NCBI GenBank assembly: GCA_023415145.1
Contig: JAEZLW010000107.1
Span: 1 to 37,437 of the forward strand
From: Bacillota bacterium
GTDB taxonomy: Bacteria; Bacillota; Clostridia; Christensenellales; Aristaeellaceae
Direction: 5' to 3'
Length of the DNA stretch: 37,437 nucleotides
Under the pieces are notes generated by a model. It was not told the DNA's origin, did not search any database, and saw only the letters and a list, made by a program, of their open reading frames with translations. Positions 1 to 8,139 of the stretch are shown here, piece after piece. How positions within the stretch are numbered: position 1 is the first letter of the stretch; every line of letters starts with the position of its first letter. Both the position numbers and the translations under genes were made by a program.

Positions 1-41
1 TCCCGCACCCATCCCTGAAAAACTTTTAAATTGGGATAAAG

Positions 42-78
42 AAAGAGCTTACTTCGTTGATGGAAGAAAGCTCTTTTT
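42..78. terminator. Hairpin with T-run next to the araD 3' end
   Basis: Nine-base arms AAAGAGCTT (42-50) and AAGCTCTTT (68-76) can pair around a 17-base loop, and the right arm runs into a TTTTT stretch. It lies 25 bases beyond the araD stop. The T-run favours termination of plus-strand transcription entering from the left, but the stem could also stop araD transcription. Confidence 0.5.
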
Positions 79-102
79 CAATAACTAGGCAAAATCAGAT
101 TG

Positions 103-801
103 TCACTTCTTCTGCCCGTAATACGCATTCTTCCCATGCTTGCGCTGGAAGTGCTTTTCGCTGACATGCCCAGGGCAGGGAACAGCGTTTGGGTTGATCT
201 GCTTGGTCATGGCGGCCATGGCTGCCACTTCCTCCAGGATAATGGCGTTTTCCACTGCCTTGGCTGGCGTTTCGCCCCAGGTAAAAGGGCCGTGGCAGCT
301 GAGGAGAATGGCGGGCACATGCAGGCGCGGTGTATCCTTCATCGTTTCCACGATCAGGCTGCCCGTTTCCCCCTCATAATCCAGAGCCACTTCTTCTGCG
401 GTCAGCGGGCGGGCGCAGGGGACGGAACCATGAAAGCTGTCGGCATGGGTAGTCCCAAAGCAGGGGATGGGCAAACGCGCCTGTGCCCAGGCGGTGGCCA
501 TGCGGCTGTGGGTATGGGTGACGCCTCCGATTTCCGGCCAAGCCCGATACAGCTTCAAATGGGTAGGTGTATCGCTGGAGGGGCGCAACGCACTGTCGAC
601 TGCCTGCCCGTTGTCAAGCCTCACCAATACGATGTCCTCAGGTTTCAGCTCCGTATAGCTTACGCCGCTGGGCTTAATGGCCATCAGCCCGGCCTCGCGG
701 TCAATGCCGCTGACGTTTCCCCAGGTCAAAACCACCAGTCCACTTTTCCATAAGGTGATATTCGCCTCGTATACTTGCTCTTTCAATGCTTGAAGGGACA
801 T
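103..801 (-). CDS. araD: L-ribulose-5-phosphate 4-epimerase
   Basis: The protein converts L-ribulose 5-phosphate to D-xylulose 5-phosphate in the cytoplasm, the last step feeding L-arabinose into the pentose phosphate pathway. It has 232 residues, close to the 231 of the E. coli enzyme. Visible family motifs are GNVSG near residue 28, KPSGVSY (43-49) and SSDTPTHL (75-82). The zinc ligands are H96 and H98 in THTHS and H170 in SCHGPF, the presumed catalytic acid is D121 in HADSFHG, and the C-terminal AYYGQ tyrosine is present. A ribosome site (AAAGGCAGG) precedes the ATG and a good promoter lies upstream. No araA or araB is in the window. Related class II aldolase-family epimerases (UlaF, SgbE) cannot be fully excluded, but AraD fits best. 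Confidence 0.93.
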   Translation of the reverse strand: MSLQALKEQVYEANITLWKSGLVVLTWGNVSGIDREAGLMAIKPSGVSYTELKPEDIVLVRLDNGQAVDSALRPSSDTPTHLKLYRAWPEIGGVTHTHSRMATAWAQARLPIPCFGTTHADSFHGSVPCARPLTAEEVALDYEGETGSLIVETMKDTPRLHVPAILLSCHGPFTWGETPAKAVENAIILEEVAAMAAMTKQINPNAVPCPGHVSEKHFQRKHGKNAYYGQKK

Positions 802-856
802 GTAAAAACCTGCCTTTCCCGGTGCAACGGCGCATGGAAGTTGCAGCCTATACTAT

Positions 857-885
857 ATTATATCGGTTTGCAGCGCATTTCTCAA
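857..885 (-). promoter_or_regulatory. Promoter of araD
   Basis: On the minus strand TTGAGA (880-885) and TATAAT (857-862) are separated by 17 bases. The start codon is at 801, leaving a leader of roughly 45-50 bases. Confidence 0.7.
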
Positions 886-923
886 GCGTTCCATGTGGAT
901 AGGCTATGAAAAAATATAGGATG

Positions 924-953
924 TTGACGCCTGTTTTTATGGAATGTTACAAT
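924..953 (+). promoter_or_regulatory. Sigma-A promoter with extended -10
   Basis: TTGACG (924-929) and TACAAT (948-953) are 18 bases apart, and a TG dinucleotide one base before the -10 gives an extended -10. It faces the small interrupted frame starting at 995 and is divergent from the araD promoter about 40 bases away. Confidence 0.65.
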
Positions 954-994
954 CCATGCGCAATGTATATTGGAACAGGTTGGGAGGGAAAGCT

Positions 995-1453
995 GTGGAT
1001 TTGAAGGAGATCGTTTCAAGCTGCCTGTATGATGGCAGGTGGAATGGCAATGCGGAAAATGAAAATCAGCGGAACTTCCAAAAAATCAGAAAAAGACTGA
1101 ACAAAACATTTGTGGTCCGCTATGGAGAGAACAGCGGTTAACGTGGCTGGTGGCTGGACGGCATGGAGATCTGGCGCGTCGACAGGGCAGGCCGCGAGTC
1201 GACCATGATGTGCCTTCACCTGAAAAAGCAGGACGAAAAAGAGGACATCCTGTTTTATGGCGTGGGGGATTTGCACCTGAAAGGAGACTTGCAGCCATCG
1301 GGGTCACAGTGGGTATCGGAGGTTAAGTTGTTTGCTTTTGCCCATGAGCACAATAAGCATAGGTGTGCTCTTGTCTGGCGGGAGGGCTTTACGATGAGGA
1401 TGCGCTTTGCCCAGGTGATATCCATGGAAAAGGACAAAAGCGCTCATGCCTGA
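995..1453 (+). pseudogene. Small gene interrupted by one in-frame TAA
   Basis: A GTG start at 995 has a good ribosome site (GGGAGGG, 982-988, six-base spacing) and a promoter just upstream. The frame runs 48 codons to a TAA at 1139-1141, then stays open in the same frame for 103 more codons to TGA at 1451-1453, followed by a terminator. The two parts would make a single soluble protein of about 150 residues: a basic, Asn-rich first part, then a part rich in Trp, Met and charged residues (RGWWLDGMEIWRVDRAG just after the stop). I do not recognise the family. Either the gene is broken by a nonsense mutation, the stop is read through, or the 48-residue peptide is the true product and the open tail is chance. 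Intact flanking signals make recent decay or readthrough more likely than old junk. Confidence 0.45.
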
Positions 1454-1493
1454 TAAATGCAATCATGAGTCAGAATAAGTGTAAGCGAAAATC

Positions 1494-1523
1494 CACGGCT
1501 TCAAAAAGGAGCCGTGAATTTTT
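1494..1523. terminator. Rho-independent terminator, probably bidirectional
   Basis: CACGGCT (1494-1500) pairs with AGCCGTG (1510-1516) and ATTTTT follows on the plus strand. The minus-strand side has GGATTTT, so the same stem can end both the small plus-strand unit and the beta-glucosidase transcript. Confidence 0.75.
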
Positions 1524-1565
1524 GATATGTCAAGGCTATGCCATGCAACCCAAGTGATTGAGAAA

Positions 1566-3827
1566 TCATTCTTCTCCGTTCAGCGCGCGGATCATCTGTT
1601 GCAGAGCATACGTATCGATATTGCCAACTGAGAAAGAGACGATGGTGTGCAGCGGCATGTCGCGCATCATGGCGGCCATCATTTCCGGGCTGACTGCTGA
1701 ACCTTCGTCGGCAGCCTGGGCGAAGGCCTGCATTCCCTGCAAGATCTGATCCACAAAGATTTTCCCCTGGGGAGCATCCATGACGTCCCCCAGCGTGGAG
1801 TCCATGGTAAAGCGGCAAGGAAGGGCATGGGCATCGGTGATTTCCACGGTGCCTTCCAAGCGTATATCCCTGGAAGAAGCGCCAATCAGTATGCGGTAAG
1901 CGCCATTTTCCACATACCAGCCGGGAAGGGAGGTTTCATAATAGGCAAAGGCCCGGCTGTCCAGCACCATTGTGATGGTCTTTGTTTCACCGGGATTCAA
2001 AGATACCTTTGCAAACTGCTTCAGCTCTTTTTCCGGGCGGGTGATGCCACCATGGGCACTGGCTATATATAGCTGCACGATCTCTTTGCCTGTAAGGCTG
2101 CCGGTGTTTGTCACATCCACAGATATCTGAAGGGTTTCGCCATCCGCTAGTCGGTTTGTACTGATTCGCAGGTTGCTGTAGGAAAAAGTGGTATAGCTCA
2201 GGCCATGGCCGAAGGGGAAACGCAGCTCCATTTTTTTCGCATCATAATAGCGGTATCCAACAAATACACCTTCCCTGTATTCCACCGTATCCTTAAAGCC
2301 GGGGAAAAACAGGTAGGAGGGATTATCCTCAAGCCTTAATGGGAAGCTTTCCGCAAGCTTTCCGCATGGGTTTGCCGCACCGAACAGCACATCCACCACA
2401 GCTCCACCCACGGCCTGGCCGCCCAGATACGCTTCCAGTATGGCCGGTACACGGTCCGCCCAGGGCATCTCCACCGGAGAACCATTGTGCAGCACAACAA
2501 CGGTTCGTGGCTGCCCATTCAGCACGGCATCAAGCAGAGCCGTCTGGCAATCGGGCAGCCGCATATGGGTGCGGTCATACCCTTCCGATTCAAAGGCGTC
2601 CGGCAACCCCAGGAAAAGTACGGCCATGTCGGCTTCCTTTGCTGTCTTAACAGCCTCTGAAATCAGTTCCGGTAAAATGACATCTTCCACAGTATCATAT
2701 CCCTGGGCGTAGGTGACATCGCCATGAACGCTGCGCACCGCCTGCATGGCGGAAAGTACTTCGCTTACGTTGATGTGGGAACTGCCGCCGCCCTGGAACC
2801 TTGGTTCTTTGGCGAACTTGCCAATGAAAGCCACTTGTTTGCTGCCGCGGATCGGCAAAAGGTTATCCTCGTTCTTCAAAAGAACCATGCTTTCCCTTGC
2901 GATGCGCCTTGCCATGTGATGATGGACGCCCCTGTCAAACACGGCGGACGCATCCCGGTTTTCCACATAGCGCCCCACTATGGATATGATGCGTTCCGCT
3001 GCCTGATCAACTGCTGATTCAGAGATTTTTCCTTCACGAACCGCCTTCACAAGAAGCTTGTCACTTAAATCGCTGGTGGAAGGCATTTCAAGGTCAAGCC
3101 CTGCCGCAACGCCTGCCACATGATCGCTGCAAGCACCCCAGTCGGTCATGGTAAAGCCGTCAAAGCCCCATTCGTCCCGCAAAATATCGGTAAGCAGCTT
3201 TTTGTTTTCACTGGCGTAGGTGCCGTTTACCTTGTTGTAGGAGCACATTACCGTCCATGGTTTTGATTTTTTTACGGCGATCTCAAAACCGGTCAGATAG
3301 ATTTCACGCAGCGTACGCTCATCCACCACAGCGTTTACAGTCATTCGGCGGTGCTCCTGGTTGTTTACGGCGTAATGCTTTATACTTACGCCTACGTTTT
3401 TTGATTGTACGCCGCTGATATAGGCAGCCGCCAACTCACCGGTCAGGTAAGGATCTTCCGAAAAGTATTCGAAATTGCGTCCGCACAGGGGGGAGCGTTT
3501 GATGTTCACCGCCGGGCCAAGAAGGATGGCCACATCCTCTGCCTGGCATTCCTCACCAAGCGTTTCGCCCAACTTAAGCAAAAGCTCCCGGTCGAAGGAG
3601 CAGGCCAAACCGGCCGCCGTGGGAAAGCAAACGGCGGTAATGCTCTCGTTCAAGCCCAGATGATCACCGGTTAAGTTCTGTTTTCGCAGGCCATGTGGTC
3701 CATCAGATACCATGACAGAGGGGAGTTGGAGTCTTTCCACTCCTTTTACGTGCCAGAATCCTTTCCCTGAGCAGAGAGAAGCTTTTTCCTCCAAAGTCAT
3801 ATTGGCAACGAATTGCTTTGCGTCCAT
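1566..3827 (-). CDS. Glycoside hydrolase family 3 beta-glucosidase
   Basis: This retaining enzyme should remove terminal beta-linked glucose (or xylose) from oligosaccharides. It has 753 residues and no signal peptide, so it acts in the cytoplasm on imported sugars. Order: GH3 N-terminal barrel (about 10-290) with the nucleophile D229 in MTDWG; GH3 C-terminal domain (about 310-540) with the SEGYDR motif, whose E415 is the likely acid/base; fibronectin III-like domain (about 555-665) with GKEIVQLYI; and an 80-residue helical C-terminal extension. The ATG is preceded by AGAGGAGAA. It is divergent from a LacI-type regulator and a Dpp-type importer, which supports joint control. The exact linkage specificity cannot be read from the sequence; beta-xylosidase or mixed activity is possible. 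Confidence 0.93.
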   Translation of the reverse strand: MDAKQFVANMTLEEKASLCSGKGFWHVKGVERLQLPSVMVSDGPHGLRKQNLTGDHLGLNESITAVCFPTAAGLACSFDRELLLKLGETLGEECQAEDVAILLGPAVNIKRSPLCGRNFEYFSEDPYLTGELAAAYISGVQSKNVGVSIKHYAVNNQEHRRMTVNAVVDERTLREIYLTGFEIAVKKSKPWTVMCSYNKVNGTYASENKKLLTDILRDEWGFDGFTMTDWGACSDHVAGVAAGLDLEMPSTSDLSDKLLVKAVREGKISESAVDQAAERIISIVGRYVENRDASAVFDRGVHHHMARRIARESMVLLKNEDNLLPIRGSKQVAFIGKFAKEPRFQGGGSSHINVSEVLSAMQAVRSVHGDVTYAQGYDTVEDVILPELISEAVKTAKEADMAVLFLGLPDAFESEGYDRTHMRLPDCQTALLDAVLNGQPRTVVVLHNGSPVEMPWADRVPAILEAYLGGQAVGGAVVDVLFGAANPCGKLAESFPLRLEDNPSYLFFPGFKDTVEYREGVFVGYRYYDAKKMELRFPFGHGLSYTTFSYSNLRISTNRLADGETLQISVDVTNTGSLTGKEIVQLYIASAHGGITRPEKELKQFAKVSLNPGETKTITMVLDSRAFAYYETSLPGWYVENGAYRILIGASSRDIRLEGTVEITDAHALPCRFTMDSTLGDVMDAPQGKIFVDQILQGMQAFAQAADEGSAVSPEMMAAMMRDMPLHTIVSFSVGNIDTYALQQMIRALNGEE

Positions 3828-3856
3828 ATGCGTTCTCCTCTTTACAGCGTATTATC

Positions 3857-3885
3857 AGCCTAGCAGACAGAAAGCCAATTGTCAA
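3857..3885 (-). promoter_or_regulatory. Probable promoter of the beta-glucosidase gene
   Basis: On the minus strand a consensus TTGACA (3880-3885) is followed after 17 bases by TAGGCT (3857-3862), a weak -10. A weak -10 is common in regulated sugar genes. Confidence 0.5.
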
Positions 3886-3912
3886 GAATGACCAATAGGA
3901 GAATAAGTTTAC

Positions 3913-3923
3913 TTAAACGATTA
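3913..3923. promoter_or_regulatory. Putative LacI-family operator 1
   Basis: TTAAACGATTA has the central CG with flanking A/T half-sites usual for LacI/GalR operators. It shares AACGATTA with a second site inside the lacI promoter region at 4118-4128. It lies upstream of the -35 of the divergent beta-glucosidase promoter. Confidence 0.4.
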
Positions 3924-3936
3924 CGAAACGAAGCCA

Positions 3937-3970
3937 TGTCCATATTGGAGGAAATATTGCCATATGGACA
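3937..3970. repeat. Nine-base inverted repeat in the divergent spacer
   Basis: TGTCCATAT (3937-3945) and ATATGGACA (3962-3970) form a perfect inverted repeat with a 16-base spacer. It lies in the 309-base gap between the divergent glucosidase and LacI genes and may bind another regulator. The rest of this gap holds the two promoters and the LacI-like sites listed separately; I see no gene in it. Confidence 0.45.
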
Positions 3971-4083
3971 ATTGTGAAATGGGATAATTAAGTAATTAAT
4001 GGATAGTTACTTTACTGTATGAAGAGAATAGGTTATAGGATATCAGCATGCTATAAACAACAATAAAAAATTGGGCAGAATGC

Positions 4084-4113
4084 TTGACATCATCCATACA
4101 TACAATTTATAAT
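4084..4113 (+). promoter_or_regulatory. Consensus promoter of the lacI-importer unit
   Basis: TTGACA (4084-4089) and TATAAT (4108-4113), both perfect consensus, are 18 bases apart. The putative operator begins right after the -10, so this very strong promoter is expected to be held down by a repressor. Confidence 0.8.
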
Positions 4114-4128
4114 AACGTTAACGATTAA
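4113..4128. promoter_or_regulatory. Putative LacI-family operator 2 (autoregulation)
   Basis: The palindrome TAACGTTA (4113-4120) overlaps CGTTAACG (4116-4123) and TTAACGATTAA (4118-4128). It covers the end of the -10 and the start-site region of the promoter, an ideal place for repression by the LacI-type protein encoded just downstream. Confidence 0.5.
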
Positions 4129-4136
4129 GGAGATTA

Positions 4137-5168
4137 ATGAAAGAAATTGGGGCTATATATATGGTAACCCTAAAGGACGTTGCGCTGCGGTGCGGTGTGT
4201 CGGTAGCATCGGTAAGCAAGGCGCTGAACAATATGCCTGATATCAGCCCAGGCACGGCAAAGCGCATCAGAGATATGGCCAAGGAATTGGGGTACTATCC
4301 AAATGCAGCGGCGAGGGCACTAAAAACCAGCCGATCCAAGACCATTGGCATCTTGTTTTTTTTACGCGGAGTTATTGTTTGGTCACATGCTTATTTTTCC
4401 AAAATCATCAGCAGTATTCAGGTGCAAGCCGAGAGGAGCGGCTACGACATCACCATCATCAATTGTGACGGTGTAAGCATTATGGGAAGTTATCTTGCTT
4501 ACTGCAAATACCGGAATTATGATGGCGTAATCGTGATGAGCGCAAGTTTTTTGGAGCCGACGCTAATAGAACTGGTGAACAGCGATATCCCTGTGGTAAC
4601 GATTGATTATTTGTTCAATCACCGGAGTGCGGTGATTTCGGACAATGTGCAGGGCATGCGCGATCTTGTACACTTTATATTCAATCGGGGACACCGGCGT
4701 ATTGCTTATATCCATGGGGATGATACCATGGTCACCCGCAACCGGTTGGCCAGCTTTTACAGAACATGCGAGGAGCTGGGGGTGGAAGTACCGCCGGAAT
4801 ACGTAAGGGCGGCGCAGTATCACGACCCGGAAAGCAGCGCTCTGGCTACCCGCGACCTGCTCACGCTTAGAAAAAGGCCAACCTGCATCTTATTCCCCGA
4901 TGATTATTCCTACATCGGGGGCATGAATGAACTGGAAAGGCAAGGCTTATCCATCCCTGATGATATGAGTGTTGCAGGATATGATGGCATTTACCTGACC
5001 CAGGTGCTTCATCCCAAGCTGACAACGCTGGAGCAGGATACCGAGGGTATCGGCACACAAGTGGTCAAAATGCTTTTAAAAGCCATAGAAAAGCCCAAAA
5101 GCTTCATACCCAAGCATGTCACATTGCCTGGTGTGGTATGCGCGGGTGAATCGGTCAAAGTGATATAA
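4137..5168 (+). CDS. LacI/GalR-family transcription regulator
   Basis: This 343-residue DNA-binding repressor (or activator) probably controls the neighbouring importer and beta-glucosidase in response to a sugar. The N-terminal helix-turn-helix (about 9-60) contains VTLKDVALRCGVSVASVSKA and the hinge helix sequence YYPNAAARALKTSRS. A periplasmic-binding-protein-like effector domain follows (about 67-335), with RGHRRIAYIHG and the D-D-MSVAGYDG segment typical of the family. AAGGAG ends four bases before the chosen ATG. A second ATG eight codons later (4161) matches the usual family N-terminus but has a weaker ribosome site. The effector is unknown; a beta-disaccharide is the natural guess from context. 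Confidence 0.92.
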   Translation: MKEIGAIYMVTLKDVALRCGVSVASVSKALNNMPDISPGTAKRIRDMAKELGYYPNAAARALKTSRSKTIGILFFLRGVIVWSHAYFSKIISSIQVQAERSGYDITIINCDGVSIMGSYLAYCKYRNYDGVIVMSASFLEPTLIELVNSDIPVVTIDYLFNHRSAVISDNVQGMRDLVHFIFNRGHRRIAYIHGDDTMVTRNRLASFYRTCEELGVEVPPEYVRAAQYHDPESSALATRDLLTLRKRPTCILFPDDYSYIGGMNELERQGLSIPDDMSVAGYDGIYLTQVLHPKLTTLEQDTEGIGTQVVKMLLKAIEKPKSFIPKHVTLPGVVCAGESVKVI

Positions 5169-5191
5169 GCACAGAAATGCCCGGCGCTATA

Positions 5192-5215
5192 GGCCGTGAT
5201 CGGCCATAACGATAA
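5192..5215 (+). promoter_or_regulatory. Small hairpin plus third operator-like motif before the binding-protein gene
   Basis: GGCCG (5192-5196) and CGGCC (5201-5205) form a tight stem with loop TGAT. It is followed directly by ATAACGATAA, which resembles the AACGATTA core of the two upstream LacI-like sites. It could tune readthrough from lacI into the importer. No clear promoter is visible here. Confidence 0.3.
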
Positions 5216-5234
5216 AAAACATGGAGGTATACGT

Positions 5235-7040
5235 ATGGACAAACGGAACCGGAAACTCTTGGCACTGTTACTCGTATTGACAATGGCCTGTGGCATGGCG
5301 CTGGGCGCGGCCGCAGAAACTGTCACGGAATTGCCCCGCAACGAGACGCTGTATTTCGCTGGGCAGCAATGGGGCCCTGTAACCGGTTGGAATCCCTTGT
5401 CCGACAGCATGAACAACGCCATGGCGGTTGTCCAGGGCGCCGGTGGTTCCCGTACAACCATGTTCGAGACGCTGTACATGTACAACATGCTCGACGGCTC
5501 CTTTACGCCCTTGCTGGCTGACGGCGACTTTGCGTGGAACGAGGACCGCACCGAAATCACGCTCAAGATCAAGAGCGCTGCCAAGTGGAGCGACGGCACA
5601 CCCGTCACCGCTGAGGATGTGGCTTACACCTTCGCTACCAACGTAAAGATCGGCAACGCCCAGGGCGTTGGCTTCGCCCCCTATGTGGCCGCCGTTGAAG
5701 CGGTTGATCCCTCCACCGTGGTTGTGAAGGCCCAGCTCACCGAGGACGGCAAAGCCACCAATCCCCTGATGCTGCTCACCTATATCGAGCAGGTGTACGT
5801 GCTGCAAAAGGCCTGGATCCAGACCGTGGAAGCCCGCTGCGGAGGCGACGCCACCGCCATCAAGCAGGATCTGGGCGAGGACGCCGTATATTCCGGCCCC
5901 TATCACAAGTACTATGCCGACGAGCAGAAGGTCGTCCTGATCCGCGATGACAGCTACTGGGGACAGGATGCCTCCATGTGGGGCAAGCTGCCCGCTCCCA
6001 AGTACCTGGCCCACACCATCTATGCCGACAACAACGCCGGCCAGGTAGCCTTCGCGGCCGGTGAAGTGGATGTCTGCCAGCAGTTCATCTCCAACATCCA
6101 GGATCTGTGGCTCAAGCAGAACCTGCCCATCTCCACTTACATGCAGGAAGCTCCCTACGGCATCTGCGTGAATATGCCCACCGCCTGGTTCAACCAGTCC
6201 GTTCCCGCCCTGCAGAATGCGACGCTGCGCAAGGCCATCGCTCTGGCTGTGGACTATGATTCCATCATCGCCAATGCCATGACCAACCAGTCTCCCACCT
6301 TCCAGCAGGTTCCCCGTTCCCTGATGAACCCCACCCCCGGCGAACAGGCTGCCTTTGATCACGAGGCCGTGAAAGACTTGCAGTGGACCGGCAACGACAT
6401 CGAAGGCGCCAAGAAGCTGCTGGACGACGCTGGCATCGTGGACACAGATGGCGACGGTATCCGTGAACTGAACGGCGAGAAGCTCTCCTTTAACGCCTGC
6501 TGCCCCAATGGCTGGACCGACTGGATGGCCGCAATGGAAATCGTTGCTGCCGCCGGCAAGGGCATCGGCATCGACATCACCACCGAATTCCCCGAATGGT
6601 CTGTGTACCAGACGGTCGTGACCGCTGCTACCCAAGATCAATATGACATCTTCATGATGTGGACCGATAGCGCTTCTCCCGTGCAGCCCTGGGGACGTAT
6701 GCGCATGCTGATGAGCAGCGAATATATCGGCGTGGAAGGCAACTGGTCCGGCAACTGGGGCCATTACAGCAATCCCCGCATCGACGAGCTGGTCAAGCTG
6801 ATCCCCACCGAGTCTGACGCTGCGAAGCTGAAGGAATACTACACCGAAGCCGTGAAGATCTATCTCACCGAAGTGCCTTCCTTCTCCCTCATGTATCGCC
6901 CTGACAAGTTCCATGCTGTGAACGAGTCCGTTTGGACCGGCTATCCCGAAAATGGCGACGGCCGGAACATTCCGCCGATGGATTGCACGGACGGCTATGG
7001 CATCGCGGCCCTGTACGGCCTCGAGCTTGTCAATCCGTAA
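5235..7040 (+). CDS. Family 5 extracellular solute-binding protein (Dpp/Opp or cellobiose type)
   Basis: This 601-residue substrate receptor belongs to the ABC importer encoded downstream. The start at 5235 is chosen because GGAGGT lies six bases before it; an upstream in-frame start at 5196 has none. An N-terminal signal (MDKRNRKLLALLLVLTMA, residues 1-18) ends in GMALGAAAE. The lipobox around its single Cys (LTMAC) is imperfect, so anchoring as a lipoprotein is uncertain. SBP_bac_5 features include LADGDFAWNEDRTEITLKIK, WSDGTPVTAEDVAYTF and YSGPYHKYYADEQK. Codons are strongly biased to C-ending forms compared with the neighbours, indicating high expression. The family binds peptides, but several members with a beta-glucosidase and LacI neighbour bind cello- or xylo-oligosaccharides, which I infer here. 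Confidence 0.9.
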   Translation: MDKRNRKLLALLLVLTMACGMALGAAAETVTELPRNETLYFAGQQWGPVTGWNPLSDSMNNAMAVVQGAGGSRTTMFETLYMYNMLDGSFTPLLADGDFAWNEDRTEITLKIKSAAKWSDGTPVTAEDVAYTFATNVKIGNAQGVGFAPYVAAVEAVDPSTVVVKAQLTEDGKATNPLMLLTYIEQVYVLQKAWIQTVEARCGGDATAIKQDLGEDAVYSGPYHKYYADEQKVVLIRDDSYWGQDASMWGKLPAPKYLAHTIYADNNAGQVAFAAGEVDVCQQFISNIQDLWLKQNLPISTYMQEAPYGICVNMPTAWFNQSVPALQNATLRKAIALAVDYDSIIANAMTNQSPTFQQVPRSLMNPTPGEQAAFDHEAVKDLQWTGNDIEGAKKLLDDAGIVDTDGDGIRELNGEKLSFNACCPNGWTDWMAAMEIVAAAGKGIGIDITTEFPEWSVYQTVVTAATQDQYDIFMMWTDSASPVQPWGRMRMLMSSEYIGVEGNWSGNWGHYSNPRIDELVKLIPTESDAAKLKEYYTEAVKIYLTEVPSFSLMYRPDKFHAVNESVWTGYPENGDGRNIPPMDCTDGYGIAALYGLELVNP

Positions 7041-7058
7041 TAAGAATCCGCTTGCGGG

Positions 7059-7096
7059 AGCGGCCATGCTTCGAGTCGCCTTGAGGCATGGCCGCT
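7059..7096 (+). promoter_or_regulatory. Intercistronic stem-loop after the binding-protein gene
   Basis: A perfect 11-base stem, AGCGGCCATGC (7059-7069) with GCATGGCCGCT (7086-7096), closes a 16-base loop. It lies between the binding-protein stop and the first permease. There is no T-run, so it more likely protects the upstream mRNA 3' end or partially attenuates, keeping binding protein in excess of permease as in malE-malF. Confidence 0.7.
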
Positions 7097-7118
7097 TCTC
7101 ACTATGGGAGGATGGATT

Positions 7119-8123
7119 ATGAAGGGCTATCGGAAATATTTTGGCAAGAAAATTCTATGGCTGGTCATTACTTTTATTGCCGCGGTATTGCTCAATTTCA
7201 TTCTGCCTCGTTTAATGCCCGGCGACCCTGTGGCCGCCATTACCGCAAGAACAGCCCGTGGCATGTCGGAAGTGGCTGCGGTGCAAAAAATCTATGCGGA
7301 GTATGAACAGCAGTTCGGCACCAACAAGCCGATGATTGAACAATTTTTCATTTATGTCGGCAAGCTGTTTCAAGGGGATCTGGGCCTTTCCTTCAGCCAG
7401 TATCCTCGCCCTGTATCCGATATTATCAAAAATGCCGTAGGATGGACCATTGGCTTGCAGCTACCCGCAATCATCGTAGGATGGATGCTGGGGAATATCC
7501 TTGGCGCTTTGGCCGCCTATATCCGCAAGGGCTTTGACAAGGTGATCCTGCCGGTTTCCTTGTTTGCCAGCAGCATCCCTGCCTTTGGCATGGCGGTTAC
7601 ACTGCTGGTGTTGTTTGCGATCAACTGGAAAATTGCCCCCATATCGGGTGGTTACAACTATGATATGCTTCCCAATTTCAGCTGGCCTTTTGTCAAATCC
7701 GTCATAGAACATTATCAGCTTCCCTTCTGGTCCATTGTCATGGTATCCATCGGCGGGCAGGCGATAGGCATGCGTTCCATGTCCATTTATGAGTTGAACG
7801 CCGATTACGTGAAATACAGCCGGTTCCTGGGCATCAAGGACAGGAAAATTGTGGGCTATGTATTCAGAAACGCGATGCTTCCCCAAGTGACCGGCCTTGC
7901 GTTGTCCATCGGTACCATGATCGGCGGAGCGTTGGTGGCAGAGATTATCTTCAGCTATCCTGGACTCGGCTATATCATGCTCAATGCCATTAATATGTCG
8001 GATTATCCTTTGATATCTGCAGCAACGCTGATCATTACCGTCATGGTTCTTATAGCTACCTTCCTGCTGGATATTGTATATGGCTTTATCGACCCGCGGG
8101 TGAAAGCCGCGCAGTTTGATTGA
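7119..8123 (+). CDS. ABC importer permease, DppB/OppB type
   Basis: This 334-residue inner-membrane permease is the first half of the importer channel. The ATG at 7119 is chosen because GGGAGG lies seven to eight bases before it; an ATG at 7104 contains that ribosome site and is unlikely. The N-terminal helix (about 10-30, VITFIAAVLLNFILPRLMPGD) carries the family signature LPRLMPGDP. The EAA loop is visible around SIYELNADYVKYSRFLGI and is followed by RNAMLPQVTGL and the LVAEIIFSYPGLG block. About six transmembrane segments are present. It sits between the binding protein and the partner permease. Confidence 0.93.
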   Translation: MKGYRKYFGKKILWLVITFIAAVLLNFILPRLMPGDPVAAITARTARGMSEVAAVQKIYAEYEQQFGTNKPMIEQFFIYVGKLFQGDLGLSFSQYPRPVSDIIKNAVGWTIGLQLPAIIVGWMLGNILGALAAYIRKGFDKVILPVSLFASSIPAFGMAVTLLVLFAINWKIAPISGGYNYDMLPNFSWPFVKSVIEHYQLPFWSIVMVSIGGQAIGMRSMSIYELNADYVKYSRFLGIKDRKIVGYVFRNAMLPQVTGLALSIGTMIGGALVAEIIFSYPGLGYIMLNAINMSDYPLISAATLIITVMVLIATFLLDIVYGFIDPRVKAAQFD

Positions 8124-8139
8124 AAGGAGGGGAGTTACG

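Noticed and set aside
944..1141. ATG at 944 as start of the small interrupted gene
   Set aside because: It lies within the promoter just before the -10 hexamer and has no ribosome site, whereas GTG 995 has a good one.
5235..5330. Certain lipoprotein signal on the family 5 binding protein
   Set aside because: The only Cys is preceded by TMA rather than a proper Leu/Val at -3, and AAAE offers a type I cleavage site, so lipid anchoring is left open.
5268..7067. A 599-codon open frame on the minus strand opposite the binding-protein gene
   Set aside because: It mirrors the binding-protein gene, has low-complexity Gly/His/Asp-rich sequence and no ribosome site. The strong preference for C-ending codons in the real gene removes stops from the opposite strand.
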